64,000 bases of DNA, taken from positions 2,046,001 to 2,110,000 of the forward strand of contig NZ_CP021235.1 in NCBI RefSeq assembly GCF_003585765.1, read 5' to 3'. The notes beneath the pieces are model-generated. The model was not told the DNA's origin and did no database searches. It worked only from the letters and a program-made list of their open reading frames with translations. Both the position numbers and the translations under genes were made by a program. This document shows, in pieces, positions 43,939-53,267 of this stretch (its first letter is position 1; the number at the start of each line of letters is the position of its first letter). The stretch is from Pontibacter actiniarum (GTDB lineage: Bacteria > Bacteroidota > Bacteroidia > Cytophagales > Hymenobacteraceae).

Positions 43939-44306
43939 AGCTCGTTATAGTTTACAGGTATGTTTGTTCGTTTTATACTTACGGGAAGGTTGGCGGACGC
44001 GCTGCCTTCGGGGCAAATTAACGCCTCCGGGTCGGCAGGGCCACGGTTGTAGAGGCCGAAGCAGAAGCTGCAAAAAGCACCCTACGACTACCTCATGCTC
44101 TGCAAAAGGGGCTGAGATACTGTTCGGAAAACGGTGGCGAACCAGCCTGTTTAAGCTCGGCGAACGGAAAAGTGTTTGGAGCAGCCGTTGAAGCTCAGCG
44201 CTACCACAGGCTTTTGCCCGCACTGCTACGAAACCGGTAAGTCGCCAGTACAGCATTAAGCCTATCGGTTAGGCATATCTGGTTGGGTGCTGCACTGGCC
44301 GTGCCT
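43939..44306. other. Intergenic region between SDR and DJ-1 genes
   Basis: About 370 bases with no supported gene. It holds the TATACTTACGG site (43974-43984) near the DJ-1 start. Short open frames on both strands here have no recognisable domain. Confidence 0.5.
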
Positions 44307-45143
44307 TTAGTCGTTAAAGGAGGTTTTGGTGGCGGTGTGTTCCCAGTTCTGCAGGTCCTGCTCCACCTGCTGCAGCTTCCGGCGCACACCATCGTAGGCC
44401 GTCTGGCCCAATGGCAGGCGCAGCGGCGGGTTGTCGCTATCCACGACCTGCAGCAGCACCTGGGCGGCCTTTACCGGGTCCCCCTCCTGCTCACCGGCAT
44501 ACCCCAGAATGTTGTTTTTGAACACCCGTGCGGTACCCTCATACTCCGGCAGCTCCTGCTTAGCCCCTTTTATGCTGGAGCCGGCGAAGTTCGTGCGGAA
44601 CGGCCCCGGCTCAATTATGCTCACGCGTATGCCCAGCGGCGCCACTTCCTGCGCCAGGGCCTCGCTCATCCCCTCCAGGGCAAACTTGCTGGCATTGTAA
44701 ACCCCGAAGCCCTGCGTACTCCGGAACCCGGCCACCGACGACATCTGTATGATGTGGCCGCTACCTTGCCTGCGCATGTGCGGCAGCACCGCCTGCGTTA
44801 CCTGCAGAGCCCCGAAAAAGTTCGTCTCCATCACTTCGCGGAACTCCTGCACCGATGCCTCCTCCACGGCACCCAGAAACCCGAAACCGGCGTTGTTCAC
44901 CAGCACGTCGAGGCGGCCCAGATGTTTAACGGCTGCATCCACGGTGGCTCTCACCCCATCGGCGTTGGTTACATCCATCATATAGGCGAACGTGTTGCCG
45001 GGAGAGATGGCGTTAAACTCCTCCAGCTGCCTGTGCTGCCGCACTGTGCCGATTACCTTGTCGCCGCGCCTGGCCACTTCCTCTGCCAGCGTGCGCCCGA
45101 AGCCACTCGACACGCCGGTGATAAACCATATTTTCTCTGCCAT
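44307..45143 (-). CDS. SDR family oxidoreductase
   Basis: Short-chain dehydrogenase/reductase of 278 residues. The cofactor loop is ITGVSSGFGRT near 8-18, the structural NNAGFG is near 87 and the catalytic pair is in YNASK near 151-155. The chain is of classical type with a longer C-terminus, like retinol-dehydrogenase-type SDRs. Substrate unknown. Divergent from dinB. Confidence 0.9.
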   Translation of the reverse strand: MAEKIWFITGVSSGFGRTLAEEVARRGDKVIGTVRQHRQLEEFNAISPGNTFAYMMDVTNADGVRATVDAAVKHLGRLDVLVNNAGFGFLGAVEEASVQEFREVMETNFFGALQVTQAVLPHMRRQGSGHIIQMSSVAGFRSTQGFGVYNASKFALEGMSEALAQEVAPLGIRVSIIEPGPFRTNFAGSSIKGAKQELPEYEGTARVFKNNILGYAGEQEGDPVKAAQVLLQVVDSDNPPLRLPLGQTAYDGVRRKLQQVEQDLQNWEHTATKTSFND

Positions 45144-45252
45144 CTTATTGTCTTTTTGGTGTGAGGTCGAATATACGCAGCAAGCGGCAGGAAGTACAGC
45201 CCTGTGGCAGCATTGATAGAGGCAAAGGCTATACTTCCTGCTGCAGTTTGCC

Positions 45253-45260
45253 TACCTTTG
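45253..45260 (+). promoter_or_regulatory. Possible -7 box (TACCTTTG) of dinB
   Basis: TACCTTTG fits TAnnTTTG and ends 19 bases before the TTG start of dinB. No good -33 TTG is found at the usual distance. Confidence 0.4.
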
Positions 45261-45279
45261 CACCTCAACCTAAGCCATT

Positions 45280-46362
45280 TTGCAACAGCCTATCCGCAAG
45301 ATCATTCACATCGACATGGATGCATTTTTTGCCTCTGTGGAGCAGCGCGATAACCCCGAGCTGCGCGGGAAGCCTGTGGCCGTGGGCGGCTCCCGGGCAC
45401 GCGGCGTGGTGGCAGCGGCAAGTTACGAAGCCCGTAAGTATGGGGTGCACTCTGCGCTGGCGTCTAAAATAGCCTCGCAGCGCTGCCCGCACCTGATCTT
45501 TGTAAAGGCCCGGTTTGAGGTATACAGCGCTGTCTCACGGCAAATTCGGGAGATTTTTCACGCCTATACCGACCTGGTGGAGCCGCTCTCGCTGGATGAG
45601 GCGTACCTGGACGTTACGGAGAACAAGATCGGCATGCCCTCTGCCAGCATCATCGCCAACGAAATAAGGGCGCGTATCCTGGAGGAGACGGGACTGACGG
45701 CATCTGCCGGAGTATCCTATAATAAGTTTCTGGCTAAGATCGCATCCGACATGAACAAGCCAAACGGCTTTACGCTCATTACCCCGGATGTCGCGGAAAA
45801 CCTGGTGGCGGGTTTGGTCATCGAGAAGTTTCATGGCATAGGGAAAGTAACGGCAGCCAAAATGCAGGCCATGGGCATACTTACCGGCGCCGACCTACGG
45901 CAGCGAACAGAAGAGGAGCTGGTGCGCCACTTCGGCAAAGTGGGGCGCTACTACTACCGCATTGCCCGCGCCCAGGACGACCGGGAGGTACAGCCGCACC
46001 GCATTCGCAAGTCTATCGGCTCAGAGCGCACCTTTGATGTAGACCTGGTGGAAGAGCACGACATGCTGCTGCAGCTAGACTCGCTGTGCCAGGAGGTGGC
46101 CCAGGACATGGAGCGCCTGAAGGTGACAGCCAAAACCGTGACCCTGAAGATCAAGTACTTTGACTTTACACAGAACACGCGCAGCAAAACCTTCCTGAGT
46201 GAGTTCAGCAGCGCAGACGCTATGTATACCATTGTCCGCGACCTCTTGCGCACGCCCCAGCTCCCGCTCTACCCGGTGCGCCTGCTGGGGGTGTCCGTCA
46301 GTAGCCTGCTGTACCAGCACGACCGCCTGCAGGAAGGGTACCAACTAACGCTGGAACTGTAG
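45280..46362 (+). CDS. dinB: DNA polymerase IV
   Basis: Y-family translesion polymerase of 360 residues. The start is a TTG at 45280: the first in-frame ATG lies within HIDMDAFFAS, past the catalytic Asp, so it cannot be the start. Visible motifs are IHIDMDAFFASVEQR near 9-23 (Asp ligand, steric gate region), LSLDEAYLDVT near 103-113 (catalytic Asp-Glu) and the HhH-like GIGKVTAAKMQ near 187. The little-finger domain follows (SIGSERTFDVDL). No beta-clamp motif can be fixed by eye. No LexA box was recognised. Confidence 0.95.
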   Translation: MQQPIRKIIHIDMDAFFASVEQRDNPELRGKPVAVGGSRARGVVAAASYEARKYGVHSALASKIASQRCPHLIFVKARFEVYSAVSRQIREIFHAYTDLVEPLSLDEAYLDVTENKIGMPSASIIANEIRARILEETGLTASAGVSYNKFLAKIASDMNKPNGFTLITPDVAENLVAGLVIEKFHGIGKVTAAKMQAMGILTGADLRQRTEEELVRHFGKVGRYYYRIARAQDDREVQPHRIRKSIGSERTFDVDLVEEHDMLLQLDSLCQEVAQDMERLKVTAKTVTLKIKYFDFTQNTRSKTFLSEFSSADAMYTIVRDLLRTPQLPLYPVRLLGVSVSSLLYQHDRLQEGYQLTLEL

Positions 46363-46363
46363 C

Positions 46364-47248
46364 TTAGGCCTTGCCCCTTGCCGCCTGCTCCACAACCAGT
46401 GCGGCTATCTCCTCCGGCTTTTCCTCCTGCAGAAAGTGCTTGGCGTTTAGCTTGTGAACTTCCTTGAGGTTGGCGGCAAGCTTTATCTCTTCCCCATAGC
46501 GCTCGTACGTAAGCCCCGGGTCCTCGGCACCCCAGATTGCCTGAACAGGGTAAGGCACATTTTCTACGGCCTGGTAGCATAGGTTCCTGAAGACATCGGA
46601 CTTCTCAAAATGCCGCATGATCTTGAGGAAGGCATCGCCCCCGTCCTCGCGCTTCAGCAAGTCCACGTAGGCGTAGGCTTCTTCCTTTGGCACAGCGTCG
46701 GCGTGCTCAACCCCCATCTGTGTAAACAGCAGGTACCATGTGGGGTGCGTGATGGATTTAAGCTCGGCCTCCCCCAGCACCGGCATCTCAAAGGGGCGCA
46801 TCGGCAGCGGCTTTTTAAAAGTGTCTACATTTATCCAGGTGTTGAGTATACTTAGCGACAGGACTTTCTCCCGGTTCTCTGCCGCCATAGCGAACCCTAT
46901 CGGCCCGCCGATATCGTGAATAAGCAGGTGGTACTGCTGGATACCCAGCACTTCGGCAGCACGCGCACAAAAGCGGGCAAAGGTGTGAAAGGTATAGTTA
47001 AAGTCCTTCGGCCTGTCGGAGAGGCCCAGGCCGGGCAGGTCGAGGCACACCCCGCGCATGCCTTTCCGGGCGAGGGCCTTTATCACCTTGCGGTACAGAA
47101 AGGAGGATGTGGGCACGCCGTGGATACAGAACACCGCTTCCCCCGCTCCCTCATCCAGCACAAAGGTTCGGATACCATCTACCTCAATATACCTGCCTGC
47201 GGCCCTGTGCTCTTCCAGCACCTGCTTTACCTCTTTGTCGTTACTCAT
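46364..47248 (-). CDS. Alpha/beta hydrolase with Asp nucleophile (dehalogenase/epoxide hydrolase-like)
   Basis: Alpha/beta hydrolase of 294 residues. The oxyanion block is FCIHGVPTSSFLYRK near 40-54. The nucleophile elbow reads LIHDIGGPIGF near 108-118, with Asp where esterases have Ser; this points to the haloalkane dehalogenase / epoxide hydrolase group. The catalytic His is in LNAKHFLQEE near 268. The Trp next to the nucleophile in typical dehalogenases is Ile here, so dehalogenation is not assured. Its stop meets the dinB stop on the other strand one base apart. Confidence 0.85.
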   Translation of the reverse strand: MSNDKEVKQVLEEHRAAGRYIEVDGIRTFVLDEGAGEAVFCIHGVPTSSFLYRKVIKALARKGMRGVCLDLPGLGLSDRPKDFNYTFHTFARFCARAAEVLGIQQYHLLIHDIGGPIGFAMAAENREKVLSLSILNTWINVDTFKKPLPMRPFEMPVLGEAELKSITHPTWYLLFTQMGVEHADAVPKEEAYAYVDLLKREDGGDAFLKIMRHFEKSDVFRNLCYQAVENVPYPVQAIWGAEDPGLTYERYGEEIKLAANLKEVHKLNAKHFLQEEKPEEIAALVVEQAARGKA

Positions 47249-47490
47249 GGCTACGTTGTTTTCAAGTCTTTGCGATTATTATACTAACGTGCTGGCAGGA
47301 TTTCTTATCGTATGAAGCGGAGGTAGATGTAGTATCAAACACTTAAAAGCAACCAGCCAGCCCTCTGCAAAGCCAACACGGCAAAGCGTACACGTGTGCA
47401 GTAGCAACTGTCCGAAGCGCTAGACTCAGGAACGGGCCAACTACCAGAAAAAGCCTGGCAGGAAAAGCCCTTCGGCAAAAGCGCGCATCC

Positions 47491-48306
47491 TTACCCGAAG
47501 GCCGTTTCTACAGAGCCACCGTCTATGCGGTAGTTGCTGCCGTTTACAAAGCTGGCCTGCTCTGAGCATAAAAAAGCCACTACCGCTGCCACTTCCTCGG
47601 CTCTGCCACGGCGGTTTACCTTAATGTGCGGGCGCTTGTTCTCCAGAAACCACTGCACGGTCTCGTCTACAGAAGTGCCCCGCTCCTTCGCCTTCTGCTC
47701 CATCATGGTGTCTGTCATTGGAGTTTTGATGAAGGCCGGCGACACACAGTTAATCAGCAAGCCATCATGAGCGTAGGCCCTGGAAAGGCACTTGGCAAGG
47801 TTGACGATGGCGGCCTTCGCCGCGTTGTAGGGGCTTTCCTCTTCATAGGGCTGCATGGCGTTCTCCGAGGAAACCAGCACCACACGCCCCCAGCCCAGTT
47901 CCTGCATCTGCGGGATAAAAGCACGGCAGACACGTACGGCTCCCAGCAGGTCTACATTCAGGGTGTCGAGCCAGTCCTCGTCCGTGAGCTTCAGGAAGTC
48001 GCCGGCAGCCCCTCTTTCGCCGGCGTAGTGCGCCAGTATGTGTGCCCCGCCAAACGTCTCTTTCACCTGCTCTGCCAGCGCCTGCACATCTTCCGTTCGG
48101 GTCAGGTCTGCCTGTATGGCAACCACGTCCGCGGCACTTTGCGCCTGCTGCCGCACTTGGTCTGCCGCCGCCTGTAGTTCGGCATCCGTCTTATCCGTCA
48201 GGATGACCTTCGCCCCTTCGGCAGCCAGCACTTTGGCAGTGGCAAGGCCCATACCCGAGTCTGCCCCGGTTACCACGGCCACCCGGCCCGCTATCTTTAA
48301 ATCCAT
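47491..48306 (-). CDS. SDR family oxidoreductase
   Basis: Classical short-chain dehydrogenase of 271 residues. The NAD(P) loop is VTGADSGMGLATAK near 12-25, the Asp in LTDKTDAELQ suggests NAD preference, the active Ser lies in VLVSSENAMQ, and the YNAAK pair is near 160. The C-terminal NGSNYRIDGGSV is typical of the FabG-like group. Substrate unknown. Not in an evident operon. Confidence 0.9.
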   Translation of the reverse strand: MDLKIAGRVAVVTGADSGMGLATAKVLAAEGAKVILTDKTDAELQAAADQVRQQAQSAADVVAIQADLTRTEDVQALAEQVKETFGGAHILAHYAGERGAAGDFLKLTDEDWLDTLNVDLLGAVRVCRAFIPQMQELGWGRVVLVSSENAMQPYEEESPYNAAKAAIVNLAKCLSRAYAHDGLLINCVSPAFIKTPMTDTMMEQKAKERGTSVDETVQWFLENKRPHIKVNRRGRAEEVAAVVAFLCSEQASFVNGSNYRIDGGSVETAFG

Positions 48307-48519
48307 GGCAATGTTCTTTTAGCGTGATAAAAAAGCGCCGTCGCAACACCTTTTGCTTGGTGGCTACCCGTTTTTCCTCTGATAACGGGAACACCTCCGT
48401 GGCTGCGCTTAGTTATAAAATCATTAACCTGATGTTTTGTTTGCGGCTCACCCCTTTGCTGCCCGCCCGGCTGCGCCAGCAACTAGGCGCAGCATTCGCT
48501 GCCCCTGCCAACGCCGTGG

Positions 48520-50244
48520 CTATTTTTTCTCTTTTTCCTGCGCTGCTTTGTAGTCTATAACCGCACCGATTAACGAGGCGTGCACGAAAGTCTGCGGCAT
48601 GTTGCCCAAAAACTCTCCTGTCGCAGGGTCACCTTCCTCCGGCATCAGGCCGACATCATTCATAAAAGCCAGGGCAGCGCCCATAACCTGCTCAAACTTT
48701 TGCCAGTCGCGGCGCATCACCCAGTACTGCGCCACCCAAAAGGTGCCCGCCAGAAAAGCCCCTTCCCTTTTGGAGCTGTAATCCACGAGGTGGCGCCTGA
48801 ACAGGTGCTGCTGGCAATAATCGCGCTCCAGCACCTCGAGGGTTTTAAGCACTTCGGGCGCTTCGGCATCGGTATAGGCCCAAATGGGGAAAAGGATGGC
48901 GCTCACGTCCACGGCTTCCGAACCGGCGAAAGCCGCGTACGCACCCTCTGAGGTCAGGCAGTTAGCAGCCACAAAGCGCCTGATGGCGGCAGCGGCTTCA
49001 CACCATCGCTGCCGCTGCGCCTCCTCCTGGCTGTGCTCCGAGATAAACTCCAGGCTTACTGCCGCCACTACTTTACTAGACGTGTAATGCTGCTTCTGTG
49101 TCTCTTCCCACATGCCGTGATCCTTCTCCTGCCAGTGGTCGGTCAGGTAATCGGCCAGGTAGCTTACCAGCTCCCAGTGCTCCCTTGTGTTGAAGCGGTT
49201 GTAGATCAGCTTGGCCGCCAGCAGCACGTTGCTGATGGCATCCAGCTGCAGCTGATGGTTAGCGTCGTTGCCTACACGTACGGGGAGACTGTTGGCGTAC
49301 CCCTGCAGGTGCTGCAGCAGGTGCTCTTCCGGGGCTGGTGCCTTATCCAGCGTAAAAAAGGGCACAACCGGCTCCGGCATACCTTGCATGGCATCGCAGA
49401 TAAAGCTGAGGAAGCGCCGTTCCTCCTCTCCGTCGGAGCCGGCGCGGGTAAGGGCGCTGGCGATCATGGCTGCATCGCGGAGCCACACAAAGCGATAGTC
49501 GTAGTTGCGGTGGCCGCCCTTCACTTCGGGCAAAGAGGTGGTGCCAGCCGCAATAATCCCCCCGTTCTCGGCAAAGGTCATCAGGCGCAGCACCCGCAAA
49601 GAGTTGCGCACTTCCTCTTCGTAAGGCCCGTGGTAGGTGATGTGGCTGGTTACTTTTTTCCACTCCTGCTGCGTGGCCGCAAGTGCCTCCTGCAGTGCCT
49701 GCGGCTGTATATGCTGCTCCTGCTCACTCAGCACAAACCAGGAGCGCTCACCGGCGGGCACCTCGCACACGATGCGGTGCTGCTCCAGGCGCAGGGGGTG
49801 TGAGGCGTACAGAAAAAGAGCGCCATTTATACTTACGGCCCCTGCTTTTTGCTGCAGCTGCGGCTCCTGCATGCCGTATTCCGGCTTGGGAGAAAGTACC
49901 ACCCGCAGATTTTCGGGGGCGGCGGAGAGCGACCGGCAGATGCCGTGGAAGGCGGCGTTCATCGGCATGTAGTCTTCTATTTCCAGCTCACCGGAGCTGC
50001 TGCGGAGCCTGGTGCACAGCACGCTGCTGTCGTTGCGGTAGGAGCGGGACATAAACGCAAGCCCCGGCGCATCGATACGCCAGGAGCCGCCCTGCGCTGC
50101 ATCCAGGAGGCTTGCAAAAACGGCGGGCGCATCAAAGCGGCGCGGGCAGTACCACACTACGCTCCCGCTCCTGGAAATATAGGCGCAGGTGCGGCGGTCG
50201 CCGATTACAGCCAGGCCTTGGATTAGGGTTTCTCTCTCTTTCAT
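48520..50244 (-). CDS. Glycoside hydrolase family 15 (glucoamylase/trehalase-like)
   Basis: Cytoplasmic GH15 enzyme of 574 residues with no signal peptide. An N-terminal beta-sandwich (1-200) begins AVIGDRRTCAYISRSGSVVW. The alpha/alpha-barrel follows, with GGHRNYDYRFVWLRDAAMI near 243-261 and the probable catalytic acid stretch WEETQKQHYTSSKV near 388; late Glu near MPEEGDPATGEFLGN (about 534) fits the base. Bacterial enzymes of this type act on maltooligosaccharides, trehalose or other alpha-glucosides. It contains a TATACTTACGG site at 49828 and has another 40-50 bases upstream of the ATG. Confidence 0.9.
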   Translation of the reverse strand: MKERETLIQGLAVIGDRRTCAYISRSGSVVWYCPRRFDAPAVFASLLDAAQGGSWRIDAPGLAFMSRSYRNDSSVLCTRLRSSSGELEIEDYMPMNAAFHGICRSLSAAPENLRVVLSPKPEYGMQEPQLQQKAGAVSINGALFLYASHPLRLEQHRIVCEVPAGERSWFVLSEQEQHIQPQALQEALAATQQEWKKVTSHITYHGPYEEEVRNSLRVLRLMTFAENGGIIAAGTTSLPEVKGGHRNYDYRFVWLRDAAMIASALTRAGSDGEEERRFLSFICDAMQGMPEPVVPFFTLDKAPAPEEHLLQHLQGYANSLPVRVGNDANHQLQLDAISNVLLAAKLIYNRFNTREHWELVSYLADYLTDHWQEKDHGMWEETQKQHYTSSKVVAAVSLEFISEHSQEEAQRQRWCEAAAAIRRFVAANCLTSEGAYAAFAGSEAVDVSAILFPIWAYTDAEAPEVLKTLEVLERDYCQQHLFRRHLVDYSSKREGAFLAGTFWVAQYWVMRRDWQKFEQVMGAALAFMNDVGLMPEEGDPATGEFLGNMPQTFVHASLIGAVIDYKAAQEKEKK

Positions 50245-50335
50245 TGTGTAGGGGCGCCGGCTTGGGTGCGGTTTGCCCGTTGCTATACTTACGGCACCTC
50301 GCCCTCCAGCGCTACAGCATCCTGTAAAACAAAAA

Positions 50336-50361
50336 AAGCCCGCTCCTGGTGAAGCGGGCTT
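50336..50361 (-). terminator. Terminator at the end of the redox/glycosyltransferase operon
   Basis: AAGCCCGCT (50336-50344) pairs with AGCGGGCTT (50353-50361); on the minus strand it is followed by a run of T (A-run at 50331-50337). It lies 20 bases after the lipoprotein gene stop. Confidence 0.88.
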
Positions 50362-50381
50362 GTGCAGTTTTATTAAAAGGC

Positions 50382-51305
50382 TTACTTCAGGTGTAGTTCC
50401 TGTCGCAGCGGCTCAAACTCGGTTTTGTTTTTCGTCCAGTAATCGCTTAGCAGCTTGCTTTTGCGAACGGCGCGGCTCACCTCCCGCTTCCCGCCTTCCA
50501 GCGGCTTTACCTCCTCCCAACCGGCAATTTCGTAGGGGAAAGCGGCGGTGTAAAAAATGCGCAGCTCACGCGGGTACGTTTTATACTTCACGTCCAGCAC
50601 GCGCAGGTCTGCGGCGGCAAAGCCCGCCATGCTGTCCTGCGCAGCGGCCAGACTGACAAAGGCCTCCTCCGCGGCCAGCGGTGCGTGGGTCAGGCGCTGG
50701 TCCAGCAGGGCGGGGATCAGCTTTACCTCCCCCGTTGGCACCTGGCCTGGGTCCAGGCGCAGCAGCGTCCAGAGGTTGTCTTCGGGTATGGCGTCAAGGG
50801 TGAGTTCCTGATCGCTTTCCTGCTCAAAGTAGGAGAACAGCTGTGCTTTATACTTGCCATGGCTGCGGTTGAGCTGCGTGTACGTCTGCCCGCACCACTC
50901 CTGCGAACTGGCCGTAACCTTCACTGCCGGAATGCTATCGTACACCGGCGTAAACACCGAGAGCATCATGGAGTAAGGGTAAATGCCGGTCACAAACTTC
51001 TTGGTGAGATTCAGCTTCAGCACCTTCTGCGCATCCTGTTCGCTGGCCTGCGGGTTATCCAGCTTCACTTGTTTCTCTCTGGAGAAATCTTCCGTTACAA
51101 AGATCAGCACTGCCTCTCCGTCCCGCTTTTCGCCGTAGCGGTACTGCTCCAGCGCATAAGCGTTTAATTCGGCTTTGCCCTGGTACCAGTAAGCACCGAA
51201 GGCGGCATCGTTTATACTTCGGGGCGTGGGGTTGGAGGTCGTCGCGTCTGTGGGTTTGCAGCTTGCAATGCCAACAAGCAACAGCAGGTAAAGGAGGTTT
51301 TTCAT
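50382..51305 (-). CDS. Conserved Bacteroidota lipoprotein of unknown function
   Basis: Exported lipoprotein of 307 residues from the ATG at 51305 (MKNLLYLLLLVG, lipobox IASC, Cys 16); an in-frame extension to 51425 has no signal and is rejected. Recognisable stretches: YWYQGKAELNAYALEQYRYG, EAVLIFVTEDF near 61, VTGIYPYSMMLSVFTPVYDS near 100, SSQEWCGQTYTQLN near 125. Relatives in this phylum are often annotated as Maf-like, which I do not think is right: no Maf motif is present. Last gene of the set beginning at 56205; 120 bases separate it from the next gene upstream. Confidence 0.78.
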   Translation of the reverse strand: MKNLLYLLLLVGIASCKPTDATTSNPTPRSINDAAFGAYWYQGKAELNAYALEQYRYGEKRDGEAVLIFVTEDFSREKQVKLDNPQASEQDAQKVLKLNLTKKFVTGIYPYSMMLSVFTPVYDSIPAVKVTASSQEWCGQTYTQLNRSHGKYKAQLFSYFEQESDQELTLDAIPEDNLWTLLRLDPGQVPTGEVKLIPALLDQRLTHAPLAAEEAFVSLAAAQDSMAGFAAADLRVLDVKYKTYPRELRIFYTAAFPYEIAGWEEVKPLEGGKREVSRAVRKSKLLSDYWTKNKTEFEPLRQELHLK

Positions 51306-51425
51306 GGTTGATGTACAGCAAACAGCATACCTGTTCCGGGCGCGGCAGCTGCTTGTGCCTTGGTAATTACTGGTTCTTTTTCTTGATGGAACACCGGCCG
51401 AAGCCGGCGCTGCTTTTTGTGACAT

Positions 51426-51794
51426 TCATACTTCGGACGCCTGCAGCAGGGCCTTATCCAGCCGCTCCTGCAACTCCTTCAGAGACTTTAAGCTGTTCAG
51501 CTCCTCCGCCTCCAGCAGCACCTCTATCCTGTCTTCGCGGGTTTGCAGCGCCACCAGCGGGTACTGCTCCCGGACCGGTGAAAACTTCCACTCGTCTTTA
51601 TAGATGAACTCCACCTCCATCGGCAGGCTACTCACGTAGTTGGTCCACGCCTGCTTCCGGGTAAACTTGCCATAGGTTAGCGCACACAGGCTACAGGCGT
51701 AGGTGCCGGGAGAGATGATTTTATGTGCGAAGTCAGTGAGTTTGTTAAAAAAGCCTTTCTCCGCGTTGTACACGAACTGTAGTTTCTGCTTCAT
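51426..51794 (-). CDS. Small conserved protein with a CSLC motif
   Basis: Cytoplasmic protein of 122 residues, no signal peptide or membrane segment. The only motif I can name is CSLC at 34-37 in TYACSLCALTYG, a possible metal or disulfide site. The C-terminal half is charged and helical (LLEAEELNSLKSLKELQERL). Its start is three bases after the glycosyltransferase stop, so it is surely co-transcribed. Family not identified. Confidence 0.75.
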   Translation of the reverse strand: MKQKLQFVYNAEKGFFNKLTDFAHKIISPGTYACSLCALTYGKFTRKQAWTNYVSSLPMEVEFIYKDEWKFSPVREQYPLVALQTREDRIEVLLEAEELNSLKSLKELQERLDKALLQASEV

Positions 51795-51797
51795 GCG

Positions 51798-53267
51798 TCA
51801 TATCTTTCTGTAGGATTGATAGGAGTGGTAAAACACCAGCAAATACCCCAGGGCCAGCATCCCATGGAAAACAAGCATCCCGTACTCCTGCTGCACAATG
51901 CCCCAAACGGCAACGCCCAGGAAGAGCAGGCCCAGCAGCCCCTCCGCGTACGTGGTGTAGGGCATGCGGATGTTCAGGTAAAAGTTTTCCTGCCACTTGT
52001 GCTGTCGCGCCTCCAGGTTAAACTTCGGCGTCCGGATAAAGGGCGACTTACGGCCGCTCCACCCCTCCCAAACGGCTACCGCATTGTGCAGGGCCAGCCC
52101 CATTGAGATGGAGAGAAACAGCGGGAAGTACAGCAAAAAGCCTCCCGTGCGCTTTGACTGGGAGACATTTCCCATCGCGTTCGCCTGAAAATACACCAGG
52201 CTGATCACGGCAAAGCTCAGCAGGGTTACCGCTCCTGCGTTAAAAACCACCAGCGGCAGCAGATTGTTTACCTTCGCCCAAAGCAGCGGTATGCTCGCCA
52301 GCGACGCCAGCAGCACCGCCACAAACACAGAGCTGTTCAGCAGGTGTGCCGTGGCGTGGCACTTTGTCTGCAGCGGGGCACGGGAGCGCAGCACGCTGCC
52401 CAAATGCTTCACCGCCGACTCTGCCCCGCCTTTTGTCCAGCGGAACTGCTGCGACTTGAGGGCACTCATCACCGGGGGCAGCTCCGCCGGCGACTCCACC
52501 TCCGGCAGGTACTTAAACCGCCAGCCTTTGAGTTGGGCGCGGTAGCTAAGGTCCAGGTCCTCGGTTAAGGTATCGTCCTGCCAGTTGCCCGCATCCAGAA
52601 TGGTGGCTTTGCGCCAGATACCCGCCGTGCCGTTGAAGTTGATGTAGGCATTCAGGCTGCTACGGCCTACCTGCTCAATGTAAAAGTGGGCATCCAGGGC
52701 AAAAGCCTGTAGCCTGGTGAGGATGGAGTAGCCTTTGTTCAGGTGCGCCCAGCGGGTTTGCACCATGCCTGTTTCCGGGTGTGAGAAGTGGGGGACTGTT
52801 TGTTTCAGGAAGGTTGGCGAAGGAGTAAAGTCCGCATCAAAAATGGCGATAAACTCCCCTTTGGCCTGCTCCAGCCCATACCTGAGAGCGCCCGCTTTAA
52901 AGCCGCTACGGTCCTGCCTCCTGATGTGCCGGAACGGCAAGTGCGGGTACTGCTGTATACTTTGCTGGATAATCTGTGTAGTTTCATCGTCGCTATCATC
53001 CAGTAGCTGAAACTCGATTTTAGCTGCCGGGTAATCTAAGGCGGCAACCGTGTCTATCAGGCGCTCCACCACATACTTCTCGTTATATACCGGCAGCTGT
53101 ACCGTTACCATGGGCCACACCTCCGGGGCAGGCGGTGTGGCGTTGCTGCCCTGCTTCAGGTAGCGCCGGAAACGGTAGAGCAGGTGTGCCTGCGCCAAAC
53201 TATACAAGAGGATGAACAGCATGGCAGCGGCATACAGCAGCAGGCACAGTATGATCAGAACCTTCAT
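51798..53267 (-). CDS. Family 2 glycosyltransferase, cellulose-synthase-like membrane enzyme
   Basis: Processive-type GT2 of 489 residues. One N-terminal membrane segment (3-25), a catalytic domain (about 45-290), then four or five hydrophobic segments. Motifs: LLDDSDDET near 88 (first Asp), IFDADFTP near 140 (DAD), TEDLDLS near 236 (catalytic TED) and QQFRW near 272 (QxxRW). This resembles CESA/CsbB-like glucosyl- or mannosyltransferases making surface polysaccharide or glycolipid. The ATG overlaps the stop of the Fe-S protein gene by one base (TAATG), implying coupling. An extension upstream to 53492 runs into that gene and is rejected. Product unknown. Confidence 0.9.
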   Translation of the reverse strand: MKVLIILCLLLYAAAMLFILLYSLAQAHLLYRFRRYLKQGSNATPPAPEVWPMVTVQLPVYNEKYVVERLIDTVAALDYPAAKIEFQLLDDSDDETTQIIQQSIQQYPHLPFRHIRRQDRSGFKAGALRYGLEQAKGEFIAIFDADFTPSPTFLKQTVPHFSHPETGMVQTRWAHLNKGYSILTRLQAFALDAHFYIEQVGRSSLNAYINFNGTAGIWRKATILDAGNWQDDTLTEDLDLSYRAQLKGWRFKYLPEVESPAELPPVMSALKSQQFRWTKGGAESAVKHLGSVLRSRAPLQTKCHATAHLLNSSVFVAVLLASLASIPLLWAKVNNLLPLVVFNAGAVTLLSFAVISLVYFQANAMGNVSQSKRTGGFLLYFPLFLSISMGLALHNAVAVWEGWSGRKSPFIRTPKFNLEARQHKWQENFYLNIRMPYTTYAEGLLGLLFLGVAVWGIVQQEYGMLVFHGMLALGYLLVFYHSYQSYRKI

